Assembly: GCF_014905175.1 (NCBI RefSeq)
Contig: NC_057790.1
Location: 186,001-250,000 of the forward strand
Direction of reading: 5' to 3'
Length of the DNA stretch: 64,000 nt
Source of the DNA: Aphidius gifuensis
Lineage: Eukaryota > Arthropoda > Insecta > Hymenoptera > Braconidae
Shown here: positions 1 to 13,512 of the stretch, one piece after another
Numbering within the stretch: the stretch's first letter is position 1
How the letters are laid out: each line of letters opens with the position of its first letter
The notes under the pieces: generated by a model
The model's database searches: none
What the model saw: the letters and a program-made list of their open reading frames with translations, nothing else
What the model was told of the DNA's origin: nothing
Made by a program: the position numbers and the translations under genes

Positions 1-3000
1 CTCAACAATTGGTGTTATTCAACAAAAAACAATTGTACCAACGGCATTAGCAATAACACTACAAACATCAGGACAATCATTATCAACATCATCATCATCG
101 TCGACATCATCAAAAGAACGTACAAATTCATCATCAACAAAATCAGATAATAATAATATTGATCAAACAAATCAAAAACATTTGGATAGACAAAAAAATA
201 TTGATCAATCACCACCATTAATATCACCAGTATCATCATGTAATATTGGATGTCATAATATTGGTAGTGATGATTCAAGTTCACAAGCAGTATCATCAAT
301 GTCATCACAACGTGCATCAACAGACAATGGACAAATACAAACAACTGGTTGGCCAATAAATGTTGAAAGATTATTACCAATTGGAAGTGGTTCACGTACA
401 GCAATAAATAGACCAAGTATGTCAACACATCGTGTTCTACGTTGTGAGGATACATATGGTTCACCAGAATCACCATTATCAAAAATGGATGTACTTATGA
501 TAAATTCATCATTTGAACAAGACTCGGAAAATGCATCAAGTGATATAACAAGTCCACGTAGTATGTCACAATTAGAATTTCCAATGCCAGAACGTTTATT
601 ACCAATTGGAATACAAGAAAAAGGAATATTGGGTCTTGTTGAACGTGTTAGACAAGCACTTGGTGTACCTGAATTAGAAGAATCATTTAAAAATTCAATT
701 GACGAACAAGATTTATCATTAAAATTTGATAAACAAGATTCACTTGGTGATGAATTAATATCTGGTTCATTATTACCAACAAATGATGATACACCAAGTC
801 GTTGTGCAAGTCCTCGACGTTTAATAAAACAAGTTGCATTAGAATCACCACCAGGACCATTAGAAAATGATGATTTTTGTTTTAGATTATTGGATCATGA
901 AAGAAAAGCTAAATTTCGTGATCATGCAAGAGCTGGTAGAGATCGTGCAAGACGTGCTCATGCATCAACAACATGTCATATTATTGGACAACCAAGAAGA
1001 ACTGAACTTTGGTCAGGTTCACATTCACAACCAAATCTTGATGCTGCTGCACAACAAGCTTGTCATGCTGATTTTAATTTAAAACAAAGTACATTTAGAG
1101 TTGGTGATGATTGTATATTTGATCGTTGCTCAGAGTGTGGAACAATTAAAGAAGAATACTCTGATGAAGAACTTGGTCTTTGTATTATAACACTTGGTAC
1201 ATTTATTCATCGTGAGCCAGCATTAGCTGCACCATTATTACCAGAAATTTTAGGTATTGTAACAAAGGCAGCATCAAATTCAATGTATCCATGGCAAAGT
1301 GAAACAAATATGCATTTACCTGGTGGTGCTATTAGTGTTGCACATCAATTTTTAAGATGTGTACTTCATCAATTGGCACCAAATGGTATTTTTGTACAAA
1401 TATTTCAAACACATATTAATGAATCAACGAGAATACAATTTTTTAAAAGTGTATCACAAGCATTGGTTGATTTTAATGAGCTAAATCCAATTGCACCACT
1501 TCAGCTACTTCTTGAGGTAAAAAAGAAAAATCTTAATTTGCATTATTTAAATATATATTTTATTTTTTTTTTAATTTACAGATGTTGAATGGTAAAAAAT
1601 CACTGCCAGTTGATCATTTACCAATAATTTTATACAATGTTGCTTGTTACTTGGATTGCTTGCCTCTTGAAGCTGGTTTAGGTCCTGGTGCTGCAACTTG
1701 GAGTGGTTTAGTTGCACAATTTGATGTATTTTGTCGTAGACTTGTGCTTATTTTGTCTTCATTAAATGACACTGCACCACTACTTAGAATAATGATATCA
1801 ATTCTCAAAGTTCCAGGAATTCATCAAACAAAAGTAATAAATAATTTTATTTATTTAAAAAAAATATAAATAAATAAATAAATAATTAAATTATTATTTT
1901 TTTACAGAGCATTTTAGAGCCATTTTCAAAAATACTAAGTTATACTATTCAACATTCTATATTGAAATATAGTTATCTAACAGATTTATGTTATTTGTGT
2001 CATCGAGCATATCTTCGTGAACGTGATAAACATTTACTTGGTCGTACAATTGTATTTGAACTTGTACAAGCTATGAAATTTAAAACAACAATACCAGATA
2101 ATAATTTTTTACTTTTATTACAATTTGTTCTTCAAGATGTTGGTGGTTCATTACCAACAACTGTTACAATTGAAAATATATACACAGAAAATCCACAAAT
2201 ATTTAATACAAATGCATCTGAATCATTGAGAAATCAAATATCTGATATGCTTGAATTTCTTGCTGATTTTCATACAATAAGTAAAATTAAAAGTTATAAT
2301 AAAGGCATGCAAGCTGGTCTCAATGAAGACACACTAGGAGGTACATTAAAATGTGGATTTGCCCAATATTTAGCATTGGAAATAACACGTGGTAATAATA
2401 GAGAAAATAGAGCAATTGCAAGATATCTTCCTTGGCTTTATACAGCACCATCATCTGTTGTTCAAGGGTATGCCAATTTTATTTAATTTAACAATAAAAA
2501 TATTAATTAATAATTTTCAATGATTATAATTTTATTTTTAGACCTCGTGAATTTGTCGAGTGCATTGGTCATATTAGACTATTATCTTGGTTATTATTGG
2601 GTGCATTGACACATACTGCAATGCATTCTGGTTGTCAAAATAATACACATTCACATGGACCACCAGTACCAGTTGCACAACCAGTACCACAAGAAGTATC
2701 ATGTCATGTTGCTGATCATATTCAAGTTATATTTTCTGGTTTTCCTGAACAATCAAAAACATCTGTATTACATATGTCATCATTATTTCATGCATTCATT
2801 TTATGTCAATTGTGGACTGTTTATTTGGAAGAAGTATCAAGAAATAATTCATCAAATTTAGAAAGTTTTAATATTACTATGAATATTTTACTTGAATTTT
2901 GGGGTAAAGTTACACCGAGTATTCTTCATCTTGTCTCATTATCAAAAACGGTAATTTAAAAATACAAAATATTTTATTTGTATTAATTTGTATTTTTTAT

Positions 3001-3334
3001 TAAATATTTTATATTTCAGTTTGCTGATACAGTTAATCTTCATTTTTTGAGTCTTTTAGAGGCACTTTTAGAGAGTCAATCAGTTTTATTGAGTAAATTA
3101 TTACCATTATGGAGTCCAATATTATTTTTTCATCAAAATAAATTACCAGGTTTTCTTCAAATGCGTTTACAAAATTGTCGAAATTTTCCACCAAGTAAAA
3201 TGGCTGATCATTATATTTCGAATCGTCGTGAATCAAATGCAATATTACTACGTTGGCTTCATCGTTTGCAATTTAAAATGGGACAAATTGAGATGCAATC
3301 ATCAACAGTGACAACTCAATTTTATTCAATTTAA
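1..3334 (+). CDS. unc79: Protein unc-79 homolog, C-terminal part (5' end outside window)
   Basis: UNC79 works with UNC80 as a large accessory subunit of the NALCN sodium leak channel in neurons (family knowledge). The reading frame is open from the window edge (codons start at base 2), so upstream exons are missing. Exons seen: 1-1516, 1582-1833, 1908-2467, 2542-2950 and 3020-3334, all with GT..AG introns of 65-75 bases; frames close at each junction. The first exon encodes a Ser/Asn-rich disordered stretch followed by conserved blocks. The later exons carry the well-conserved UNC79 C-terminus, including HIRLLSWLLLGALTH, GFPEQSKTSVLHM, and the ending QFKMGQIEMQSS..TQFYSI, which matches the vertebrate UNC79 ending as I remember it. 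The stop is at 3332-3334. Assignment to UNC79 rather than UNC80 rests on this C-terminus. Confidence 0.92.
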
Positions 3335-3775
3335 TAAAAAATAGATGTATTATAAATAATATATTGATTGTTATTAATTATTTATTTTTATTTTATTTAT
3401 TTTACAATTGAATAATAAAAAAAAAATTTTATCACATTATACAGTATAGTAAGTTGTTTGACATTATTTTGTTTGTTTTTAATAATTTTTAATCAAGTAC
3501 ATGAGGGCAAAAAAAAAAAAAAAATAATTAAAGGCACCGTATAATATATTGTTGTGCGCCATTAAGTTTTATCAAAAATAATAATTAAGTACCCAATTAA
3601 GATATTTGTTTGTTTGTTTTTTTTTTTCAACTTGTAAAATATACAAAGATAAAAAAAGGCCATTTTTGGACGCAATAATTATAATATACAATGATAACTA
3701 ATTGAAATATTAAGATTTAAAAAAAAAAAAAAAAAAAAGAATAATGGACGAAATCAATCGGATAATTATGTATAT
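3335..3775. other. Tail-to-tail spacer between unc79 and the sugar transporter
   Basis: This spacer holds the two facing 3' UTRs. It is AT-rich with A and T homopolymers (a run near 3719-3738) and several AATAAA-like signals close to both stop codons. I see no open coding frame and no structured element. Confidence 0.6.
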
Positions 3776-6700
3776 CTAAACAGGCTCAGATTTTTTTCCA
3801 TTTGTATTTTGATTTAAGGGAGTTTGTTCTTTACGTTGTGCTCGTCTTCTAGCTTGTCGTCTTTTAGCTTTAGCATCAGCACCAACAGCCAAGAAATTAT
3901 TATGAAAATATTCTTCAATTTCCGATAATTTTTTACCATGTGTTTCTGGAAGTAGCAACCATACAAATACAGCACCAACAATTGACGTTGCAGCAAAGAA
4001 CCATTGTATTGCATATGGACCACCTAAATATTCAGTTAAATTTCTGTAACTTTGTACAGCAGCAAACATAAGTATATTTGCCATAGCATAACTCATTGAT
4101 TGTGCAATACCACGAATTTCAGTTGGAAAAAGTTCAGCAGTCACTGAAAAATTATTAAATTAAAATTAAAATTAAAACCAAATCGTTTTATATAATAATA
4201 AATAATATATTAAACATACTTGTCCATGGAATTGTTAAAAATCCAACCATTGACATTACAACAAACATCAATAGACCAATAACTGGAACTATATTTGCTG
4301 ATGGATTATCAAAATAATTTTGTTGTATTCTTAATGTAAAATAACCAGATATTCCCATGCAAATTGACATGCCAATTGCTGATATTATACATAGTACTCG
4401 TCTTTTGTAACGTCTTAATAGCCAAGTATTAACCATTGAGCAAAAAAATCTCGTTAAACCAACAAACACTGAGCCCCAGTATGAATCAATTTTAGCACCA
4501 GATTCCTATTATTTTTTATTAAAAATTTATATATTATAATAATTTCATAATTATTTATTACAAAAAAAAAAAAAAAAAAAAACTCACGTGAATCCATGTT
4601 ACAGCATAAAAAAGTGTAATATATATTCCTGAAAATTGTTGAAACAAAAAAAAGAAAAATAATATTGTCATTGGTTTCCATCCAGTTGGTTTTAAAAATG
4701 CTCTCATTTTAGTTCCTAAAGTGCTATTTTTACTTCTTCTTTGTTCACTCAATTTAATTTCATGTTCTTTCATTATTGTTACAAATTGTTGTTCAGCAGC
4801 TGATACTTTACCAGCTTGCATTTCTGATTTGTATAAACTACAAAAAAAATAAAAAAAATATTATAATCAACTGATCAAAGTACAAGTTATATTATACAAG
4901 TGATTAATGATCACTCAACAATATATATTATTTCTTTGTATTTAATTATATTATATATGTATTTATTTATTTAACTAACCGTTCTAATGATTTTTTTGCT
5001 TCATCAATTCTTCCCTTTGATACAAGCCATACAGGTGATTCATGGACAAAAAATTGAATTAAAAAAATTGGTATTATTGAATAAATAATGCTGATCCAAG
5101 CAACTGTTCTCCATGGTAAATATGTACCCTTTAAATATGTCAATACCATGCCAAATGATGCAAGTGTTGGTCCAAATGACATTAATGAACCACGTAATTC
5201 TGGTCTAGCAACTTCAGTTATATAAACAATTGCTGGTGATGTTGCCATTGCTGTTGCTATACCACCTAATACACGTCCAACTAATATCATTGGTACATTT
5301 GTTGATAATGCAATCATAATCCATCCAGCAACTGCTGGAATTGTTCCAATTTGTAATGTTCTAAGTCGTCCAACATATTCCATAAGTATACCACCCAATA
5401 GAGATCCAATTGGTGCTGATATTACGATAATACTTGCTAATTTAATTAATAAATATATATTAGTTGAAAATATAAAATAAAATTTATTTCTTTTAATTAT
5501 CATCAATTACCTATCCATGATGTCTCTGATTTAGTTGCAGGAATTTCTGAATTTTTTTCTTCTAAATCTGGAACTAATATTGCTGAAAATGACATTGCAA
5601 GACCAACAGATATGTGAAATGTTGCAGTCAATACACAAGCAATTATCTAGAAATATTATTAATTATTATTATTAATTATTTATTTATTAATTGATTGATC
5701 AATTCATTAATTAATTACCTCTGGATATGCATTTGTAAGTTTTGTTGGCTCAACAAAACCCTTGTTTAAACTTCTACTTGATACAATTGCATCCTTGAAA
5801 CATTCTCTCTCATTTTCTTCAATATTTTTTGATGCTTCACGTTCAACACTGACAGAAAAAAAATAAATTAAAATATTTTATTTTATTTTATTTTATTTTC
5901 AACAATTGCTTATTAAGTATTAGTTGGTAAATTTTTATCAGACTGGCCATGAATTTTTTACACAACAATTGACTTTGTTAAAATCATTTGTATTTTTTAA
6001 TTGGCATGCTTATCAATATCATTATAATTATTCTTACAATTTTTTTTGAAATCTTTTGTTTAAACGACTTGTATTTTATGACTATTTTTTTTTTTCCAAT
6101 CATAAATTGCTGAGACTTATTTATCCCTCTTATTTAGTCAACACATCAAACGAAAATTTATATAATTTATATCAACGGATAAAACATAAATCCCTCAAAG
6201 ACATATTAATATTAATCTTTTGTTAAATATATTATTGCTATTTTATTTGATGATAATTCTTTTGTTGTTTTATCCTCTTCGATTTTTTCAATTGAATTTT
6301 AATTTTAATTTTCTTTTGCTTATATACATTTTATAGTCATTTTATTTTATATATACATGCTGCTTTTTTATATTGGGGTCAACGAAAGTATATAGTTTTA
6401 TACAATTTTTTATTATTATTTATATAATTAAATTTAAAATGAATATATTATTTTATATGGTCAATCGAAATAAATAAATTTTGAGATTAAAAGTTTTAAG
6501 ACTATTAATTTACACAAATGGAATTTTTTTTTTATCATGTGTTAGATTAAATCACCAGTTTGATAGATTCGTGGAATTTTATTATGTGTATCCATTAAAA
6601 TAATACGGGAGATATTCTTTTAAATAAAACTCGACAAAAAATATTTTTCATGACACGTAAGTTTATTATCATCATCATACCGTGATTGTTATTTTTCTGA

Positions 6701-7629
6701 TAATCATAATGGAAAATAAAAAAAAATCATTCGATATTTTTTTTTTATTTTTGACTCATTAACAGGAAATGAATAATTATAAAAAATAAAATCTAGAGCT
6801 CGTAAACAATAAAAAATTTCACAATTTATTTATTTTCATATTTTTGATGATCTCATTGGTTTTTTTATTATTTTTTTTTTTAATGAAAAATAATAATTTT
6901 CAAATATATATTGTTCATGTATTAAAATAAAAAAATGATTTTTAGTTTTGCACTTAAACATCTGACATTGAAAACAAGTGTTTAAAAAATATATCTTTAT
7001 GACTATTTTAAAATTACGATTTTTTATTTATTTCGTTTATTACGAGAGGTAAATTTTTACTGAATGAAAAATTGTTATGATAATCAATGAGACGTAATTG
7101 ATTAATGATAAATATCAATTGATTCTAATGATAAAAATTATTTAAGACAAAAAAAAACAATAATAATAAAAGCATTAGCCTCGAACTTCACATTTGTTAT
7201 TCAATCAGAAAAAAGACTCAACATTTTATTGTTTTTTTTTCTCTGTATTGATTAGCCGGAAATAAATACGATATACTTTTAAACAATAAAAGCTAAAATG
7301 TCTTTAGACAGTCATTTTAATTTTAAATAGACTGAAAATTTTTATTTGTCATAAACTTTTAAATACATTTTTGAATATTTAAATTTGTATTTTTTTTTTT
7401 CCTTCCATTCCTACAAGCAACATAATAGGATAAAATATTTATCAAATTACTCAAAAATAAAAAAAAAAATTTTTTGCCCATCAGAAACTCTACACTCTCA
7501 ACTGACCCAAAAGTAAAAAAAAAAAAAAAAAGATTTTGACAGGCCCTCTTCTCAAAACAACGTCAATGTAAAATGTAAAAAAAAAATATAAATTTAAACA
7601 ATTTCTTACCTCAGCGAATAGGGATCCAT
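3776..7629 (-). CDS. Facilitated trehalose/sugar transporter (Tret1-like MFS)
   Basis: This is a twelve-helix MFS sugar transporter of the plasma membrane, of the insect Tret1/GLUT-like group. Tret1 members move trehalose down its gradient; the substrate here is inferred. Coding exons in transcript order: 7629-7610, 5848-5719, 5646-5511, 5436-4980, 4837-4588, 4505-4220 and 4143-3776, giving about 548 residues, which is normal for the group. Family signatures visible: ITEVARPELRGSLMSFG in the first half, FQQFSGIYITLFYA at helix 7, ELFPTEIRGIAQS near helix 10, and the closing PETHGKKLSEIE. Two motifs drift from consensus: HESPVWL for PESPxWL, and GRLRTLQIG for the usual GRR/K after helix 2. The first coding exon holds only 20 bases (MDPYSL plus part of a Ser codon) and its ATG at 7627-7629 keeps the frame. 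The C-terminal tail is basic (KAKRRQARRRAQRK). Confidence 0.88.
5849..7609. other. Long first coding intron of the sugar transporter
   Basis: A 1.76 kb intron that separates the 20-base first coding exon from the second. It is AT-rich with many T or A runs. I found no coding frame, RNA gene or repeat family in it. Confidence 0.6.
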
Positions 7630-7661
7630 TGTAAATAATTTTCACAGCCAAACACACAATA

Positions 7662-8107
7662 CTGATTATGATTGAAGCAACTTTTTTTTATTCACCAATG
7701 AAAAAAAAAAAAAAAATTGTTTTATTTATTTATGTATTTGGATCCCCGTTTAGTAATAATTAATTTAAAAATTTTTTAATAATTATATTTAAGGCACTTT
7801 TGTGGTCGTCAACTTTTAAACATTGGCACTTTAAACATCAACATCATATCCTGCAACAAGACAACAAGACAATGACCATTAAAAATAAAATAAATAAAAT
7901 TATACATAATATAAAACTGATTAATTGAAAATAAATAATAAATAAATATACATGGAAACTAGTTGTAAAAATACAAAAGATAAATAAATAAAAACTGGAC
8001 TTTGAACATAATATTAAACAAAAAAAAATATAAAATAAAATATATAAATTATTATTTAAATAATAATTCAAGTTAAAAAAAATAAAATAAATAAATAAAA
8101 TTATTAC
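7662..8107. other. Intron in the 5'UTR of the sugar transporter
   Basis: On the minus strand a donor at 8107 (CATAG followed by GTAATAA) and an acceptor ending at 7662 (AATCAG) bracket this stretch. The sequence is AT-rich and I see nothing else in it. The acceptor choice is uncertain. Confidence 0.4.
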
Positions 8108-8340
8108 CTATGGATAAAGACGTCAAGTCAATTGTCAATCACAGCTGAGATAGATGTGAGAAGACAAAAAGACTTGATGATGTGAATTGGTCTGGTCAGT
8201 ACAAACGACTGACTGAAGCCAGTTCAAGACAGTTTTAGTCGGTCACACGACACAGTACACACCACCACCACCACCACACACTACAATATTTAAAATATAT
8301 ACTATATAACTGACTGACTGAGCTGAGCTGAGTTTTAAAA
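8108..8340 (-). promoter_or_regulatory. Probable core promoter and 5'UTR exon of the sugar transporter
   Basis: On the minus strand a TATA-like TTTTAAAA (8340-8333) lies 21-29 bases before three overlapping TCAGT initiator-like motifs with +1 candidates at 8319, 8315 and 8311. A GT donor at 8107 would end the noncoding first exon. The element also contains a CAC-rich run. Placement is by motif only. Confidence 0.35.
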
Positions 8341-9456
8341 GACTATCATATAGACTCTCTAGCTCACATCACATTATCACAATCACACACAACTTGGCTC
8401 TCTGAACAGAAATCTGAATTCAAGTTGCTTGGAGACCAAATACTGTCAGATATTTATATACATATTATGTGACTTGCAAATAATATAATTTACATGCATA
8501 TATAAATAATATATATTGCGTCTGCGTTGTACATGCAGATCATGTACAAACTCAAAAAAAAAAAGAGATATACATATAATAACGACAACAACAACAACAA
8601 CAACAGTTTGTGTAGATGCTACATGAGAGATTATTCACCATCATCATCATCATCATCATAGTCATCATAGCAATACACTCTGCAGTATTTACCTTCTCTT
8701 TTTTTTTTTTTTTCTCCTTTGGATATTTCTTATTGAGGGGGTCAGGGAAGACCTCAATTCAATTTCAATGAAAAAATTATTATTTTTGGAGTAATTTTCT
8801 TATCATTATTATTATTATTTTTAAATTGCAATGAAAGTGGGCGCAGTTATATTATATATATTTTTTCCTTTTTTCTTTGCAACTATCGATCGTTAAATTT
8901 CTACATTTGTACAAGTGTGTAGTATATATATTTTATGTATATATAGTGAAAGAGGAAGTAATTGCAAACTTGCAACAACTATGCCAACAACCATATACCA
9001 ATATTATATACATACATATTAAATTGACATGTTATTAATAAATTAAATGTCAAATTATTATTTTTTTTTTAAACGAGCATTAATTATAATTATTCCCGCC
9101 TTTTTTTTAAAGATATACATCAAATTTATCTTTTTTTTTTTTTAATTTTCTTCAACAACTAAACTCTGCTATAATAAAAAATAAAAAATAAATTTAAAAG
9201 GCTTGTAAAGATTATTATTATTATTATAATGGAATATTTTTTAAATAGTTATTTTTATTAAATGGTAAATATTATAATGAGTTTAATTGGATAGCTCGTG
9301 TCAATGATTGTTTATGTTGCGAGTTCAATTGTTTGATTGACCTCTGGAACGAATCGTCTTTTGCAATCAAATAAATTTTACTCGTGTCTTTTAAAACATG
9401 CATGTATGCATTTTTATTAATAGTCATGTGCACTGGCTCCTTTTTATTATTATTTA

Positions 9457-9497
<41 letters not shown>

Positions 9498-10170
9498 ATA
9501 AACGTTATATGGGATTTAAATTTTAATTATTAAATTGTTCAAAATAGACGAGGGTATTTAAATTTGTTTTTTTTTTTTTTTTATTTTAAAGAGCCAGTTT
9601 AATAATAATAAAAAAAAAATAAATTTGTTATGTAATAAAAGTCTTTGTTGCTTTAACCGGCGTGTTTTTTTAAACTTTGATCAATAATAATAATTTGTCA
9701 CGAGTAATCATGCCAGGAAATGTTTTTTTTTTTTCTTTTTTTTTTTTCAAGTTCACATTGAGTAGGATCATTTTACATTTATCATTTTATTAACGAATAA
9801 ATTAATATTATAATAATTTATTGCTGTCGTGTGTATATTGACGATATCAACATTATTTTTATGATATATTAATAATAATTAAATAATTTTTCCTTGAGAC
9901 TTTGAAAGAGAGAAAAAGAAATGATGACAAAAAAATACAATTTCCGTAAAATGTTAAATTCTCATAAATACGTTGATAATTTGTCATGTTTTTTTTTTTA
10001 TTTACCTACTTACTTTTAAAATAAAAAAAGTTTCCGGTTTTATAATTAAATTAAATATTTAACTGACCAATAAGAATGGTCAAATTTATATAAACAATCA
10101 AACATAACCTTAATTTATAAAATGTCAAGCCGACTGTCAAAATATTGAAATAAAAATAAACACATGAAAA
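8341..10170. other. Divergent intergenic region between the sugar transporter and TBC1D31
   Basis: About 1.8 kb separates the two head-to-head genes. It is AT-rich with microsatellites: a CAA run near 8587-8604, an ATC run near 8640-8660 and an AAT run near 9457-9495. Homopolymer T runs are frequent. I see no coding frame. The last 150 bases are the likely TBC1D31 promoter, but there is no clear TATA box. Confidence 0.5.
9457..9495. repeat. AAT microsatellite
   Basis: About thirteen uninterrupted ATA/AAT trinucleotides in the spacer upstream of TBC1D31. It is a simple repeat with no further structure seen. Confidence 0.85.
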
Positions 10171-12578
10171 ATGTCATCAGAAAATTGGAGTAAATTATCA
10201 AAACTTGGTCCAGAATATTACAAATTAACATTAGACAATGTAACGGAAAAATATCAAACAAGAAAAAATTTTCTACACCTTTGTTTTAATGACAATGACG
10301 AAAATTTAATTGGCATTGATTCAAAAGGTAGTGTATATTTATTTGAATATTTTTCAACTGGTTGGAGTTTTGTTTGTCTTGGAACAATTGGCCAATCAAC
10401 ATTTGTGTCATACAGTCCAATTGCAAAATGTGAAATACTCGTTGGACAAACAACAACTGATGTTAAAATTTTAAAACTATCACATGAATCATTGACACAA
10501 TTTTGTACATTAAAAGGTCACAAAATATCACCAACATGTATAACATATTACAATAATTATTGCTTAACTTGTTCACTAAAAGAAGCAGTGATATGGAATT
10601 TACAAACTGGTGATAAAATTCATCAGTTACGTCTTGATACAAGTCATCTTAAAAAATCAATAATATCATCAAATGGTCTAATTGCTGTTTTATATAAAAA
10701 TAATACAATACAATTATGGAAATTCAATGATTTTAATAATGACAAAAAAATTATATTAAATGATTACAATATGACTAATGCAAAAGATTTAATATTTGTT
10801 GAAAATGGAAGATGCATGATTGTTTGTGGTGGTGGTGGTGGTGGTGTTGGTAAAAAAAATATATTAATATTTGAAACAAAAACATGGACTGTAACAATGG
10901 CCATTGAATTGGCTGGTATAACATCATCACCCAGAAGAATACAGCTACTTGAACCAACACTTGATAGTGGTCTTAAAAAAATATTAATTATTCTATTTGA
11001 CAATGGTAATTTAAAGCTACTTGATTTATCAACAAATAAATTTATTCCAATCATTGATAAAATATTTGATGGAATTAGAAAATTTTGTTTATCACCACAA
11101 GGTCAATGGATTGCAGCAATTCAATTTGATGGTTCCATCACAATAAATGCAATTAATCAAATTATTAAAATTACAAAAAAAAATAATAAATCTGTAGAAA
11201 ATATTAAATCATCATCATCATCACATCGTGTTGATGAACATCTTGAGTGTATTAGACAACAAGTCAATGAACAATTAACAAAAAATAGATTATTACCAAT
11301 ATTAAAAGAATTTAAAGAATATCCAGAAAGACATCGTCCACGTATTTGGAAAAGTCTATTAAATTTACCAGATAATCGTAAAGCATGTCTTGAGCTAACA
11401 GATAAAATTGCTGATGACATGAAGCCTGAAATTTTAAAAGATTTAAATTTAACTGACAAAAGTAAAGGAACAATTCTCAGTTTAACTGTTGAAAAATTAG
11501 TTTGTCTTTGTCCATTGTTGAGTCAAGCATCATTTATTCCAGAACTAATATTTCCATATTTAATTGTATTTAAAAATGATTCATTAGCTGCATTTGAAAT
11601 GTCTCTTACAATTATTATGAATTTTTGTAAAAATTGGTTTGAGTATCATCCACTTCCACCGATAAATATACTTGGAATTATTGAAAATATATTGATGGAA
11701 GTTGATCCAGAATTACTTGGTTATTATTGTCAAATAAATGTTACATCAAGTGAATATGCTTGGCCACTATTGAGGACAACATTGAGTGAAGTATTGACAG
11801 CAAATGAATGGCTGATACTTTGGGATCACATATTGTCATATGGAAAACCTTCATTTTTATTATTTAGCATTGTTGCTTATGAAATTTGTTTGAAAAATAT
11901 TATATTTAGGCTTTTAAAAAATAAACAAGATGCTCAACATTTTTTTCGAACACCTGGACAAGTTGGTGTTTATGATATTATCAAAATTGCACAAAAATTA
12001 GATGCCAATGTGTCTAAAAGAAATCATCCATCAAGATATCTTTTGTAAGTATATTTTTTAGCTTGTCTTTTTTTTCTTTAAATTTAGTGAATTAATTTGT
12101 TTTTATTTTTAGAGATGAGTTTGAATTTTTGCCTGAAAATGGACCATATCCACCATTTTTAATGAATGAATTTCCAAAATTTTTAATAAGTGATCAAGAA
12201 AATATATCAAAATTACAAAAACTTCAAGCTGAAGAGGTACTTGTTAAACAAAAAAATTTAGAAGCCAAAAAAAGAGCAGAAAAAAAAATGATTAATGATG
12301 AAATTGAACGTTTTTCAAAAGAAATTCATAATCAAAGATTAAAAGAATTACAAAAATGTTACAATGAACAATTAAAATTAACAAAATTATCATTAGAAAA
12401 TGAAAGAGATGAATATCAACGAATAACATTAACAGAAAATATTGAGCAACATAAAACAGCAAATAAAAATGACAAAAAAAAGACGAAAAAATCTTTTCAA
12501 GAATTACAAAAAAATGTTGATAAACTTGAGGATGAAGTACAATCATTTTTAGGATCATTAAAAACTTCTAGAAAATAA
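10171..12578 (+). CDS. TBC1D31: TBC1 domain family member 31 (WDR67)
   Basis: TBC1D31 is a centriolar-satellite/ciliary-base protein with an N-terminal WD40 propeller, a TBC (Rab-GAP-like) domain and a C-terminal coiled coil (family knowledge). Exons are 10171-12044 and 12113-12578, giving about 779 residues. WD-like repeats occupy roughly residues 30-340. The TBC-like part, about 370-620, shows signature stretches such as EYPERHRPRIWKSLLNLP, WFEYHPLPPINILG and YAWPLLRTTLSEVLTANEW, closely matching vertebrate TBC1D31. The tail from about residue 650 is Lys/Glu/Gln-rich and predicted coiled coil. The protein is shorter than the vertebrate form (over 1,000 residues), mainly in the coiled-coil tail. 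A short Gly run (GGGGGGG near residue 220) comes from a GGT repeat. The ATG at 10171 is the first in frame and fits the WD40 start. Confidence 0.93.
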
Positions 12579-12747
12579 TAATTAACTAATTAGATATATT
12601 ACTTTAAAATATTTTTTTACTTGGATTCTTTTTGTTTATATAAATGAAAAAAAATATATATATAATTCTATGTGGAATAATTGATGGAGCAAGGTAAAAT
12701 TTAAATCATGCAATTATTTTATTTAAATGATTACCTAGATGAATGAT

Positions 12748-13512
12748 TTATTCGTATTTGATGAATGAATGTACTGGAGCATCAATTTTTGATTTTCCAT
12801 CAAGTCCAACAAGTTCCATTATAACAAGACACTCGACAACTTGAGCACCAGTTGCTTTCAACAATTTGACAGCTGCTTTAATTGTACCTGTTGATTGATC
12901 AACAACAAATTATTATTTATCAATAAATAATTTTACTTTTTCAACAATTACCTCCAGTTGCAAGTAAATCATCAACAATTAAAACCTTGAGTCCACTTGT
13001 TATACTATCTGTCTGAATTTCAAATGTTGCCTGAAAAATTTAACCAACATTTTATTAATTTTACTTTGTTTTATAATTCATATAGGTAATTAATAGGTAT
13101 TTATTTTTTTCCCATTACCTCGCCGTATTCTAGTGTATAACTTTCACGCATAACATTACCTGGTAATTTACCCTTTTTTCTTATTGGAATAAAAGGCTTA
13201 CCAAGCTCAAGTGATATCAATGGACCAAGCAAAAAACCTCTCGAATCAAGACCAACTATGGCGTCAATATTAAGACTGGCAGCATGATCAACTAAAAGTT
13301 CCTTCATTGCTTTCATGGCTGTTACATTTTGGAATATTCCAAAAATATCTCTGGTTGGTAAAATAATAATAATAATAATAATTGATTTTTAATTATAATT
13401 TAATTAATAGTTATAATAATATTTACTTGTAAATAATTCCTTGTTTTGGAAAATTGACATAAGTCTTGACTGCATCTTCAATTATTTTTATATTATTATT
13501 AGAATTACTCAT
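12748..13512 (-). CDS. Aprt: Adenine phosphoribosyltransferase
   Basis: APRT converts adenine and PRPP into AMP in cytosolic purine salvage. Exons in transcript order are 13512-13427, 13350-13119, 13030-12952 and 12887-12748, giving 178 residues, close to the usual 180. The N-terminus reads through FPKQGIIYKDIFGIF, the expected FPxxGIxFxDI region. The middle has IVGLDSRGFLLGPLISLELG and the flexible-loop region KKGKLPGNVMRESYTLEYGE. The PRPP-binding signature VLIVDDLLATGG sits at the exon 3/4 border. The stop TAA is at 12748-12750. It is convergent with TBC1D31 (170 bases between stops) and divergent from the kringle gene. No active-site change is visible. Confidence 0.96.

Noticed and set aside
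182..184. Start of unc79 at a TTG codon
   Set aside because: The frame is open back to the window edge and TTG is not the start; this is an internal position of a longer exon.
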